DNA from: Leptodontidium sp. MPI-SDFR-AT-0119
Taxonomy: Eukaryota; Ascomycota; Leotiomycetes; Helotiales; Leptodontidiaceae
Reading direction: 5' to 3'
Length of the DNA: 64,000 bases
Assembly: GCA_020726505.1 (NCBI GenBank)
Contig: JAHLEZ010000002.1
Coordinates: 5,518,001-5,582,000, forward strand
The translations under genes were made by a program, and so were the position numbers. Shown here one piece after another: positions 1-13,277 of the stretch (within the stretch, counting starts at the first letter, position 1; the number at the start of each line of letters is the position of its first letter). Below the pieces are notes generated by a model that saw nothing but the letters and a program-made list of their open reading frames with translations, had not been told where the DNA came from and did not search any database.

Positions 1-3000
1 TAACTAGCTGTTACTTAAGTGTTATAGTTAGTATACTTAAATACTTAGACATCTCGATATTAACGGAACTAGAAAAAGGACTTTTTAAAAGAAGAGATAA
101 TTAACTTTATTATCCTCGCCTCTTATTACGAGACTAGGAACTTATAAGCCTTAAGGAGATAGCGTATATTAAGTATATAAAGAGAGAATTCTGTGTACTA
201 AAATCAGTGATTAGAGACTTTCTACTTAGAGTACTCCTTGACTTATATTAAGAGGAACCCTTAGTCTTTAAGCCCTTATTTAAGGGAGCATTTAACGACG
301 ATTCCTTGTCTCTAGCTAGCCTAACGTTCGAATAGACTACCGACTACGACGAGCTCCTGATTAAGTTACTGTTCTGAGAAACGCAAAATATAATAGCGTG
401 AGTAAGAGCTATATATAAGTCAAAGGCTAAAAAGGCCCTGCCCGTTGATTTAACTAACCTAAAAGGCGACCCCCTTAGTGGGAGGGAGGACTAATATAAG
501 CGTGTACGAGACCGAGGAACTCCTTAAGATTATGTCGGAAAGTATTAAGAATACTTATTACTACGCTTCACTAATATACCCCGAAACTCAAGACTTACCC
601 TAGAAAGGCTAACTAAATTAGACGTAAGTAGTCTATTGTGACTAAAAGAGAGAGCCTTATTTAATAAAATAATAGTCAATTAGGAAGGAGTTATAGCTTT
701 TAATTAGCTTAAGTGTAGTAAATTTTATAAAGATATTTCTCCTCCCGTTATTATTAAGACTATTAAATATACGGCTTAGTAAGCTCTTAACTTTCTATTA
801 CCGCGGGCACTTATTCTAAAGGTTACTAAGATAATACAAGAAAGACTCGACAAAGGAGTCTTAGAGTACTCTAAGGGACCCTACCGTAATACTTAGTTCT
901 TAGTCTAAAAGAAGGAGTCAGGGAAATACAGACTAATTAACTCGGCTATTATATTAAATACTATCACTCGTAGGAATACAAACCTCCCGCTATCTGTCGA
1001 TAAGTTTTCTAAAGAGTTTACTAGTTATTATATTACAAGTCTCATTAACTTATATTCTAGGTACAATTAATAAGTACTTTATTAGTCTAATAAGGATATA
1101 ACTACTTTTTATATTCCTTATATTAGACTAGTCCGAAATACGACACTTCTATAAGGCGTTACTAATTCTATTATATAATTTGTCTAAACGATTACACGTA
1201 TCTTAAAGAAGCTAGTCCTAGTAGTTACAATACTATTCTTGGACGACATTAGTATTAAAGGCCCGTATATAGACTATAACTAAGCTAAAGCCTTATTAAG
1301 GATTAGGAAGTTTGTCTTAGAGTATATTAAGAACCTCGACATAACTCTCGAACACTTAAAGCGTGCTAAAGTTACGATTAGGCCTAAGTCACAATTTTGT
1401 TTTAATAATATAGACATTATGGGGTACGCTTATAACTCTAGAGGGAGAGAACTATTTATAAGACACCTCGTTAAAATCAAGAACTAGCGGGAACTAACGA
1501 ATCTCACTAAAGTCAAGGCATTCTTAAGACTTGTTATTTACTTCTAAATTTAGATTAAGAACTTTCGCCTAATCGCTAAACCTTTATACGTACTCTTATA
1601 AAAAGGGGTTAAGTTTTACTAAGAACCTGATTTATAAGGCAAGGTTATAGCTGAACTATAAGACGCTTTATACTTATTCCCAGTCTTATATCGAATAGAC
1701 TACGGAAAGGGAACTAGTGAAATTATAGTTAGAGTTAACTCTAGTAGAACTAGCTGAGGCGGTTTCCTTAGCTAAAGGGAGCTAACTTTAAATAAAATAC
1801 GCCTAGTAAGGTACGAGAGTAGGTTCTAGAGTAAGACCAAAGCTAAATATAATGCCACTAAGAGAGAGTATAAGGGTATATTTCATATCTTAAAGAAACT
1901 AAAGATTTAGTTTATTAGAGTATACTTCGTTATAAAGACAGATACTAATACACTTATTATATAACTAAACGAAGCAGCTCACGATTATCTTAACGCGATA
2001 TTAACTAAATAACTCGCTTAAATACGACTCTTCGACTTTAAGGTTCGACACGTCTAAGGAACGACATATATAATAGTAGACTAGTTGTCCCGGAGACTTA
2101 AGTACCCCGAAGATTCCTTAGAAGAAAGTAATGTCAACGAAGACTAGATTCTCTCTAAGCTTAGGGCTTACGAGATTTGTCTTATTAGTACTATAGATAA
2201 AGAGGAGACTAGTAGTTCGGAATTAAATAACACATTAACGGACCTAGAACTTTAGAGGCGGAATAAAATTCTTTAAGATATAAAATCTGTAGTCTAAAGA
2301 CTTCGTAAAGAAGGGGAACTTACTTCTTTTAGTAGTTTTAAATCCTCTCCTAATAAAGGAGGCCTACTTATTATAATAAGTAAGTACAAAGAACAGTACT
2401 AAGAAATAGCTCAGTACTTAACAATACTTAAGACTCCGAAGTTAATAGATTAGAAATAGTTCTGAGTATTTAAGCGTGAAGCACTAAATTACAGCGTACA
2501 TAGTCACAGGATCTAGAGGTTACTATTAAAAGGGGCTCTAGTTAAGCTCGTCATTAATATAATAAGAGAAAAAGAGGCAATACTTAGGAGTTGCTATAAT
2601 AACTCGGGCCACAAAGGACAAGAAAGTACGTACTACTGAATCTTCACTCGATACTTCTAGAAAGGCCTATATATAGACTATATAAATTATATTTAGACAT
2701 ACTAAGATTACTAACTCTAATTATCTAAACGCTAAGAGGAACCCCTTTACTTAATAGTATTAAATAGCCTAATAGAGAAATAGGCGCTTAATATTATATT
2801 TATATTAGTAGAACGCAGAAAGAAGTACTTAGTGGTTACTAGGGACGACATAAGTAGTTAAGTTAAGGCAAGAGCCCTCACTAGTAGAGAGGCTAAAGGG
2901 GTAGCTAACTTCATTTAGCAAGACATTATTTGCCGGCACGGACTGTTTTAGAGGCTTATTATTAATAGTAGAACTAAGAATATAAAAGAAGTTATAGATT

Positions 3001-3650
3001 TACTTAATAAAATAAAAGTTAATTAGATCTAAATCTCAGTATATAACGCCAGAGTAAATGGGATAATTAAGAGAGGATATAGCCTGATTAAGAATACGCT
3101 TTCTAAGATAAGCGGACGCTAGCTTAATAACCTTCTAGTAGTATTATTTACAAATCGTACTATAGTACATCGCCTAACGGGGTATACTCCTTTTTATATA
3201 GTCTACGGGAGAGAAGCTATCCTGCCTATTAAGACGACAAACCTGACCTAGAGAACATTATTTACTAATAAGATTAAGGACTACTCTAAGCTCTTAAAAC
3301 TCCGCGCTCTCTAGTTTCAAATACGACAAGAATACATTAACGAAGTCATACTTATAAAGACTTGTCGCCGTTAAGAAGGTAAAGAAGTATTTAATTTAAA
3401 ACATAATATCCGTAAACGGCTATTCGTTAAGGGAGACTTAGTCTTACGTTAAGACTTTATTAGAGAGAGAGATATGTCCACTAACCGTACTCTCGATTTT
3501 AGATAGCTTAGACCTTACGAGATCTATAAAGCCTATATAAAGAAAGGGTACTATAAACTTAAAGAGCTAGGCCTAGATAGCCCCTGACTTCGCCGGACTT
3601 TTGCTAAGAACAAGCTTAAGCTCTTTCACAAAAGGCACGACTTTATTTAT
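1..3650 (+). pseudogene. Ty3/Gypsy retrotransposon pol, RIP-degraded
   Basis: Reading the + strand and tolerating stops gives an ordered Gypsy polyprotein: reverse transcriptase (about 800-1450, with the LFLDDIS catalytic-site motif near 1234-1262), RNase H (about 1650-2110), a zinc-binding linker (about 2500-2640) and integrase (about 2640-3400, with the HRLTGYTPFYIVYGRE end-of-core motif). The frame is broken by many TAG/TAA codons, usually where Trp or Gln is expected, as RIP produces. The element is cut by the left window edge, so its 5' LTR, gag and protease are not visible. A purine-rich tract near 3917-3932 could be its polypurine tract, with a decayed 3' LTR after it. It is not functional. 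Confidence 0.85.
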
Positions 3651-6600
3651 AATAACAGCGACGATAATAAATAGCTCGATAAAGAATTAGACGATAACCT
3701 CACGCTTAACCGTGAACTTAATATTAATATACACGACCTTAGCGACCCCGAGTTCCTAGAGAACCCTAAAATCCCGACAATATAGCGTATTTAAGATAAT
3801 AAGATAATAATTAAAGTCCTTAAGCTATCTCAACAATAACGTAGTAAGTATTAAGTAGTGTCTGACTCAGAATAAATATACTTTGGTGTTAGGGAATTAG
3901 TACGAGGACACACTTTTAATATTTAAAGAGGGAGACAATATATTATTATATATTAAAATAATCACTAAGACGACTTTATATCACTAAAAACCACGATTCA
4001 GGACACCTCAGCACCACAATAAACACAAAGAAGAGCCTATATAGCCCTAAGTAAATTAGAGAGAACATTAGCCCTACGTTACAAGAATACTAATCTCTTA
4101 GAGTAAAGCTTAATAAGAAACCAGCGCCCTTATAAACTACCTGCCACATGCGAATATATAACAGGTTTAGAACGAGACTATTATTATTAAGCCGGCGATA
4201 TTTTAGGCGGCAAAAAGTAACTTCGTTTAAATAGGCCAGTTGTTAGGCTTAATCCGCAGGACTAAATTCTAAAACGGTAGGTTAAACTTATGGCCTAGGC
4301 CAGAAATTCGAGTCTAACGTGCTAGACACCCTAAAGAATATAGACGTAATATACTTAAGCACTAACTCTCGGCAATTAATAAAAAGAGAAAAAATAATAA
4401 AGTAAGTCTATTATTCCTAGGGACAAAACTAATACTTACAGAGCCATTAACCCTAATATAGCGTACAGTAATCTATAAAGGACAACACTAAGAGTATTAT
4501 TAATAGATTAGCCTTAAACTAGTAAGTAGATCACACGATTTATATAAGGTAGGCAGAAGTCTAGGAAATCTCCTAGTAAAGAGCCAATAACACGCTCGGA
4601 ATCAGAGCCGTGCTCTCTAAAACCTTAAGTTAATAACTACAATATAGCTAACACTAACCCCACCTTATATATTAGAGATCTGAGTATACTATCGGCCGAC
4701 GACCCCTAGCTAGTGAACCTTTCAGGGATCGAGTATTAGTCGACTACCCCTAATTAGCTCTATCTAAAGTCTCTCGCCTACTAAGTCAAGGCCCCTTCTA
4801 TATATACGTCAATACCTCCTAGTCCCTTCTCGTCGGAAAGTCTAAAAGAATAAAGACTTCTCTTACCGTTTATTAGTACTAATAGACAAGAGGTAATATA
4901 CTTCGCACTTAAAGTGTTAATAAGAGACTATAAGTTATAAACAACTTTCAAATATAATATAATAGCTCTACGACTATGACAGACCTATAAGTAAGAGTAC
5001 CGCCATTTTAAGCTTATATTAATATCGCTAAAGTAATAAAGACTCTATACCCTCGACCTCTAGCTAGGTTTAGTAATAAGTATTAGTAACTAATTAAGGC
5101 TAAGGGTACGACCCTAAGTGTTCTTATAAATGTTTCGTCACTGCCTATTACATTATTCTAAGAGGTGTCGTTAAGTAGAATAGACAAGGACAAAGCCAAT
5201 AACTTATAAAGTAACCGGTTAGGAGTTAAATTTAGCCTTAACCTTAAGATTAATAAGTTCTTTAACCCCTATTAAAGAACTGAAGTAATTAAGAGACCTT
5301 AACTATAACTGAACTACTATTCTAAGAAGATCTCTAGCTAACGGGACCTTATAATATGTCATCTTATACTTAGCTACTGCTAGCCTAATAGTGCTTAAAT
5401 TAATTAAACTCTTTTGTTTATCCCTAAAAAGCTTAATTATTTCAAAGACCCTCTATTAACTTCAATAACAAGAGGTGACTTACTTGTTAAGGGGAGAAGG
5501 GGCCATTTCTATTACACTGAGAACTAAGAACCTATTGTAGCCTCCTAACCCTGCTCGACGTATTACGACTATTAGTTTGCTTACTCCTCCCGGCTTCCTA
5601 TTATAAACCTTCGAAATTGGCGGATCTAGCCTCCACCTTATCTAATTAACTAATTAATAAGAGACTAGCGGAATAATGCCACTTATTTTTAGTAATATAA
5701 CTTGCGTAAGTGTAATAAGAGCGTGTTTGTGGAGGGACTCGAAAGCTACTCAGTGACTTATTACTAAGGGAAGATTAATATAGCGTGACACGCACGTTCT
5801 TAGCCTAAGGGGTGGAGTTTAATATAAGTAGTCGTATAAGGTGGCCTTAATTCCTATTAGTTTACGAACCTAAAGAAGACAAATAGTATCGTTTCCTTGA
5901 CTTATAAAGAGAATATAAATACCGGCGCTACAAAGAGGTTAAACAGTTTAATACTTAATTAAATGACGTCAAAGTAAAGTCCTAGAGTTTACTTTAGTTA
6001 CTTCTCAAAACACAAGTTAAGGATTAAAGACTATAGCAGTACTTCAAATCGCTACAGGAAAGGTATTAATATAATCTATAAATAGTTAGTTAAGTACAAG
6101 AGGAAGAAATAAGAGTATAACTCACGAAATTAAGACGCGTTAAGACCTCTATAGTGTTAACCTTTAGTATTAAGGCTGAGAACGCCTGGGCTAAGATAGA
6201 GCAAACTAATCTTAATAGTACCTCTTAAGTAACTAACAACGAAAGACTTTTCTTAAAGGTCTACGACGAGTTAATAAAGCTTAAATAGTACTGTAGAAGG
6301 TCAACTTACTGTGTTGAAGTGACTTGACTTTATATTAAAGCTATTGTTTAGAGATCGAGGTACGGGAAACTTAACTAGAGACTATATATAAGTCAACGCA
6401 AGTGTTACGGAAGAAGTTACTGTCAAGTAAGAAGGAAGTAAGTAAGTAAAGAAAGCTCTTTACTACGTCACCTCTACGGCTAGGCAACAGCGAAGTTAAA
6501 GATATTAAGCTCTAATAGCGCGCTAAAGTTAATAGTAAAGGCTAAGGTTATTGCCTTGAAAGTACTAAATAGCGAAGAATTAGCGGTAGAGAGACCTCTA

Positions 6601-7084
6601 AGGATACCTGGAGTTATAGTAACTGAAGTTATTATTAAATAAAAGGAGATCTTGCCTTAGTAGTATAAGAAAAGTGATAGTGAAGTCAATCTTGACATAA
6701 GCGTAGCGGGGAAGTTTACTTTCTTAGGAGAATTAAAGTGAGAGAAGGTGTAAGAGATATTATTTAATTAATAGAAGGAGGAGTAAAGAAATTAAAGTGT
6801 GTTAAGGTGCTCTATAAAAGGAATAATATTAAGGAGAGGTTATTATAGTTAGAGAAGTTAAAGTTAAAAAGTTAGTAGGGGAGAGACAACTTTATAAAGG
6901 TAAACTAGTAGCGCTAAGCGAGGCGATTATTTACTTCCAAAGGTGACAAGTTAACTATCACGGGACTTCTTCTTTACCAGGCTTCTTACTAATAACGTTA
7001 ATTTATAGAGCTTTTAATTAGTAGAGTGTTTCTCTTATATTAAGTCGCTCGAGGGCGAGCATAATTTTTGAAGAGGGGGACGAA
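3651..7084. other. AT-rich RIP-degraded repeat sequence, unassigned
   Basis: No open frame of useful length and no domain I can recognise on either strand. Composition (CA and TG scarce, TA abundant) matches the flanking retroelements, so this is probably transposon internal sequence. The last 15 bases before 7085 are purine-rich and look like the polypurine tract of the LTR that follows, so the right part probably belongs to that LTR element. Confidence 0.5.
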
Positions 7085-7368
7085 TGTGGTGGGGAAGGCT
7101 CTAGTAACTCCTTTGTCACCTGACCGGATAGGCTCTTTCCACATAAAAGGGTTTATCACTTAAAAACAACTCAACAACTAAGAACTTTTTATAAATATTA
7201 TCTAATATACTTTTTTCTCCTCCCCTCCCTCGACTTATTATACTCTTTAAATATATATTATCTTTAGATTTAATTAATCCGCGATTTCCTACACTTAGAG
7301 TCTCCCCCCGTACCTCACTACATGTTACCCTCTTGTTGTGTGGTTTATTAGGCTTTTTCCCTCCCACA
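7085..7368 (+). repeat. LTR, 284 bp (3' LTR of a + strand element)
   Basis: The segment starts TGTGGTGGGG and ends CTCCCACA, giving the TG...CA termini of an LTR, and it follows directly on the purine tract GAAGAGGGGGACGAA. That polarity makes it a 3' LTR of a + strand element. I found no second copy in the window, so the pairing is not confirmed. Confidence 0.6.
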
Positions 7369-10300
7369 ATACTTACGAAATAAGTGCGAGTAAAAGACGG
7401 GGTAAATTAACTAGTCCTTTAGTAACTTAACTCTTTAACTCTCTCTTTCCTTAGCGATTACTTTAATAGGGCCGTATTACTTATTAAATAACTTTTTTAA
7501 AAGTTAGTTAACGTTTTAATTCTAAGTATTAACTAGTATTAAGTCGTTAATGTCTTAGTTGATAATATGTCGCCCACGATTTACTAGTTATTTTATTTTC
7601 TCTTATTAATCTTTAAGGGATAATTATACGACTTTTATAACCTCTTTTATTTATAATACTACTTAAAGAGCCTCTTTATAATTAAGTTTCTCTATTATTA
7701 TAGCCAGAGGCTTTAAGTTAATTAAGTCCTAGGAAGTCCTTAGCTTAACACTATTAAGTAATTAAAAATGGGACAGGCGGCCTAAAGACTCGTGTAATAA
7801 CGTTAATTAAGTAATATTTATAATTAGTAAGAGGTCGCTTTAATTGTCTTAATAATAATAGTAAAAGGGGCGGAGCCGTTACTTAGTATATTAGTTTATT
7901 ACTTTTATTTAATTGTCGACGTTTAGGTTATATATTATTATTAATTTTACCTTAGTTCTAAAAATATAATAATATTCCTTTTAAAAGAAGGAGACGAATT
8001 AAGGTCCGTGATCCGAGATAATAAAGTCTAGTATACTAAAGTATTAAGTTTAATAGACGAGGAAGAGAATAGTTATACCCTTAACTGTGATTATATTATT
8101 ATAAGGTATCGAGACTAATTTCTTAAATAAGCGGTTAATAATAATTATAGCGAAATTATAACTCTTCTTATTAATTAGAAGTTTAGTAAAATCTATTATT
8201 AAGTGTTAATATAATCGAGCGGGGATTAGTAAGGGGTATAAGAAGTTAGGGGTTTTATCCTTACGGGCTTTTTATTGAGAATAACTACAATTTGTTACGT
8301 ATCGAGTTATATTTATAATAAGGCCGTTCTAATAATATTTATAACTTAATAATACCTTTATTTTTCTAATCCCCGCGTGTATTATTAAAGGCTAAGAATA
8401 TATATAGCGAATAAGTATCGTGCGAAGCTCCGGCGGCTCTAAAGGCACTTTTAGGCGGCCCTAAAAAAGTAACTTATTATTTACTAACTTATAATCTAAT
8501 AATTATTTCTTAGCTTTTTATTAGAGAGGCTCTAGTAAGGGCGAGGTCTTATTAACTAAGAGTACTTAATTAATAACGTCATATTTTGTAATATTATATA
8601 CTATTATAAAGTTCAAGTTTAACTCCTTTATAATAAGCGTCTCTAAGTTAATTAGTACTTTTATATTAAGCTCGGGTTTTAGCTCTAAGTCGTCACGTGG
8701 CTTAGCGTCGTAATCTAGGATTATAGCCTTTATAAGTGTTAGGGGTATTGTCTTTACGACTTTAATATAAGCGTCTATTAGATTAACAGCGGAAAGCTAG
8801 AGGTCGCTAGTAACTCGCGGGTCGATTTTATTAGTCGGGATTAACTATTAATTACAAATAGCCCGCTTATGTGCCTCTATAGTCGTAAGGTCTTAATCTT
8901 GTCGAGACAAGGTATTAGTTAACGTATTAATTATTTTAATATAATATATAATTATAAAATAAAAGTTTATAAAGAACTCGGCCTATTAAGCTTACTTAGT
9001 TATAAAGTCCTTAGTAATTATAAAGTACTTTAGGGCTTAATAGTTTATATAAATAAGGACTTTTTTCTAGGCACTTAAGAGCTTTAAGTAATATTACTTA
9101 AATAACTAAAAGATTACTAATATCTCTTTATCGTAAATTAAGTAATTAAGCTTAGGGTCTATTATAGTCTTAAAGAAGTATTTTATAAGGTAAAAGGCGC
9201 CGTCCTCTTAAAGTTAAAATAAGACCCTAACGACGACTCTATTAAAAGAGTCAGTCTTTAGCCGTGTCTACTTTATAAGGTCGTAGTAACAAAGAACTAG
9301 CGTAAATTAGAGGGCTTCTTAGAGAGTTTCTTAAGTGTTTTTATAAGCGCTATTAAAGACAAAGGGAACGTCCTTTCTAATAAGTATTATAAGGGGACAT
9401 ATAATGCGACTATAGTCTTTAATAAACTGGCAATAAAAGTTATAAAAACTAAAGTAACTTTATATACCTTATATATTATTAGTATATTATTAATCCTTAA
9501 TTACATTAATTTTCTTTAAGTTTACTTTTATATTATTAATTCTAATAATAAATCCTAAGAACTTTGTCTTTTATACACTAAACTTAAACTTCTTAATATT
9601 AGCTTAAAGCTTATATATTTATAATATTATTATAACCTTCTTAATATAAACTTTATACTCCTTTAAAGTTAACGAATATATAAGGATATTATTTATATAA
9701 GCTACGCAAAAGTCGTCTAAGTACTTTATTAAGATATTATTAATAAACTACTAGAAAGTCACTAGATTATTTATTAAGCTAAAAGGAAGGACTTTATATT
9801 TATACGTGCCGTATTAAGTGTAGAAAGTTATATAACCCTTACTTTCGGGGGACATATAAATACAATAAAAAGCTTATTAAATATTAAGTTTTATAAAGAC
9901 TTTTACTTTATAAATACATATTATTATCTTATTAATTAAAGGGATTAAGTATAAGTCCTTCTTTAATAGGCATTTAACTTCCGGTAGTCGACGTATAGCC
10001 GGAGACTATTATTAGCTTTCTTAATAAAGAGAATAAGGGCCGTATATAACGCGCTAGAGGGCTTAATAAAACCTTTATATAAGTTATTAATAATATATTA
10101 CTTAGTCTTTAATAATTACTCTTTAGTTATATACTAAAGAAGTTTAAAGGACAAGTCGTTCTCTTTAATAAGCTTAATTTAGTAGTTTGCACTTTAGCGA
10201 TATATTAGTAGCTCGTTAGAGGCTCGCTAGGAGAAGAGAAGAGTATACTTTTAATACTTTACTAAGAGCTTCTTACTTATTAGTTTGTTATTTTATATAT

Positions 10301-12936
10301 ATTTAGCCTCTAAGGCCTCCTTTAGGGTTAGGTCTCTGTTTATTAATATAAGCTTGATATTTAATTAGTTTAAGGCCTCTTATTAGCGACAAGTTAACTC
10401 TTAGTTAATCTTATATATTAATATTATAAAGGTTTTTACTTTATTCTTCTTAGCTTTTTTAAGTTAAAGGTATAACGTAAATATTATTACTACTAATATA
10501 AGAGAGATTTCTATAATAAGCGCCTTTAGTTAGTGATTCGCTAAAAAAGCTCCACAAGTTCTCTTATCTTTAAGTAATAATCTTAAATCATAAGATATTA
10601 AACGGTTTAATTAATCCTTTATAATACATAAGCGCTCCTTAACTTCTTTAGTAAAGCTTAAAGGTTAAGTCGGCGAGATACTAGTAATAAGTTATATAAA
10701 GACTTTTGTCTTAAGGGAATCGTCGAGTGCCGTAAGCTTAGCTTGCCTCTAGTAGTAGTTATTTATATTTATAAGAGTATCCCTTTGTTTTATATTAAGC
10801 TAATAAGACTTAATAATCAACTTATTAAAATAGTTAATATTAGTAAAGACTTATTAATTAAAGTATAATTAAATAAGTATATTTAATAATTATTTTAATT
10901 AATTATAGTTCTTTATATATAATTACTTTAAGTCGTAATACTCGAGGAACTTCCGGCTAATTAAGACGTTAGTGTTTCTTAAGTCAGTTATTAAAAAGAA
11001 GAAGTTAATTCGCTAGCGATTAATCGTTAAAATAAATAAGACGACTATATTAATTAACTTGCCTTTCTTATTATTATAGCTAGTTAAGACTATTAGTTAA
11101 GGGAGAAATATAAAGGAAATATTAAATTACTTGACAAGTTAATATATAAAAGAGGTTTTAATAGTATTAAAAATATTAACTTTACTATTAATATACACAA
11201 GTGTTTTAATAAAGAATTTATTCTTCCTTAGTTTAATATTAATTAAGAATTATTGCCTTTTAATAAGAATATAAAAATTAAATATTAAGTCCTTCTATAA
11301 GTTATAGCTTATATTAAGGTGTAAGTCTTTGTTATAGCCTAGGAGTTTTTTAATAACTCGTTAGTCTCTAAGTCCTCGCCGACGACTAATTAAGAAATCG
11401 ACTTATTAAGAGCTTAGTCTCTATGACGCTTAAGATAATCGCTAGCTTAATAGCTAGTCTTATTGTAGTAGAAATAAGTGTTAAAGGAGACGTCCTTAAA
11501 TACTAAAGGAGGTATAAGGGACTTAAGTTAGCGTAAGACAAGTAAAGGGGAGAGCGTACGTTAATAAACATCTAACGACTATTTTAGAGTTAAGGTCGGG
11601 GGTCTTTATACTATAATAGCCGGCGTAAAGGAGGTAGTACGTTAATTCTCCTTCTTTAAGATGCCGCGCGAGTTATTAGTATTAAAGGCTATATTAAACT
11701 AAATTTTATAAGTTAAGGCGGCCTCTTTTAAAGTAATATTACGGCTCTCTTAGTCTATAGTAACTAAGAACTCGTCGAGAGTAATATAATTATTATTTAT
11801 TTTATACTTTTTAATATAAATTATACGTTTAAGAGTCGAAGATACCTTCTTATATATATCCTCGAACTAGTAAGCGCGAGTAATCTTACTTATAATAACG
11901 TATAACGTGAATTTAACTTAAAAGTCGTTATACGTTATATTTTTTATAATTAATTAATTATAAAGTCTCTTAGTAACTTAGACTTAATTATAGTTAAAGA
12001 ATTATTAGTCTAACGCCTTTAATATATCGGCTACTATATCGAAGGTTCTAGTATAGTCAAGATTTATATATTAAAAGATAATAATCTTAACTTCGCTAGT
12101 AATATTCTAAAAGTAAGCCTTAACTTAAGATATCTTACTCTTAAAGTTACTAAAGTACTTTTCTAAGAATAACTTTATTTTGATCTTTTAAATATTATAT
12201 TTAATATTTCCTTTATAAGTACTAAAGAGGAGTCAGGAGTACTTAACTTTAAAAAGCTTTATTACTAAGATTAATATGTCTAGCTTCAGTAAGTAATAGT
12301 CGGCGGTTAATTAAAAGTCAGTTATAAGAGTATAAGTTAATTAGTTAAAAGAGGAGGAAAAAGTATAAGTCTCTTAACAGGAGTTATTAATAATATATTA
12401 AAAGAGGGCTTATGTGATAGCGGCGGCGATAATAAAACTAATAAAGTTCTTAATTAACTAGTCTACTCTAACTTATTAAGCGGGGGTAAGGCCTTTTATA
12501 TTAGTAAGTTCTAATAATACGTTAAAGAAATACTAAGGTTTGTCCTTTAGTTCTAAGTTAAATCTATTAAAGCTCTCTAGTTCTTTTAAAAAGGTCTCGA
12601 CTAAAGGGATAAGGGTATTAGTAAAGCCTAGTTATATAATGGCGCTCCTTTCTCTAGAGCTTCGTCGACGAGGGGGAGAAGTTAGTAAAAGTAATAAGGT
12701 AAGATTAAGGGGTATTTAAAGTTATTAATTAATCTATTAATTAGATATACGTTCTAAAATAATAACGTGCGTTAAGTTATAATAAGGCAAGTTAATCACG
12801 AGAGAATATTTAACTTTCTCTAAGACAATTTATTACGAGGGTAGAGAGGTACTTATTTATTAAATAAGCCAAGGTATTAAGGCTCGTTATTAATTTATTA
12901 TAAGGGCAGGTCGACAAGGCGTAAGACTTAATAAAA
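7369..12936 (-). pseudogene. Ty3/Gypsy gag-pol, minus strand, RIP-degraded
   Basis: Read on the minus strand from the LTR at 12937-13277, the sequence gives a gag region (about 12760-11400) and then pol. The reverse transcriptase includes LRLYVDYRKLNAY (near 10000) and YLDDFCVAYINNILIYS (near 9680-9730), which are diagnostic of Gypsy RT. Integrase should occupy roughly 7600-9000 but is too degraded to outline. Frames carry many RIP-type stops. The gag resembles the two + strand copies at 28275-30428 and 30769-31940, so all three belong to one family. Confidence 0.8.
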
Positions 12937-13277
12937 TATAACGCTTTATAACAAAAAGGTATTAGTCTTTTCTTATATTACAGCTAATAAGAGGTTAATA
13001 TAATAAATTAACTTTAGTTTTATATTTAAGCCTTTAATTACACTTAAAATCAAGAAGAAAAGATAAAAAGGAAAAGAGAGCTTTTTATAAGGGAGGGCTC
13101 GAGTATATATATATAAAGGACCCTCTTAATAAGGCCTAGTGTAGTCGAGTGCTATTTACGTCAATATGTCGCAGGCTCGCCACTTAGTCTTCCCTATTAC
13201 GCTTAGCGCCGTCGCATAGCCAGCGATGCTACGAGCCCGTGTCAGTTAGAATACGAGGCGCATCGTAGGTCGTAACA
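12937..13277 (-). repeat. Gypsy LTR (family shared with 27934 and 30429)
   Basis: The reverse complement begins TGTTACGAC and matches, with RIP-type differences, the + strand copies starting at 27934 and 30429. The inner end is estimated from where the copies reach a TGTTATA/CGTTATA motif, probably a RIP-altered TTACA terminus. It is the 5' LTR of the minus-strand Gypsy element to its left. Confidence 0.6.
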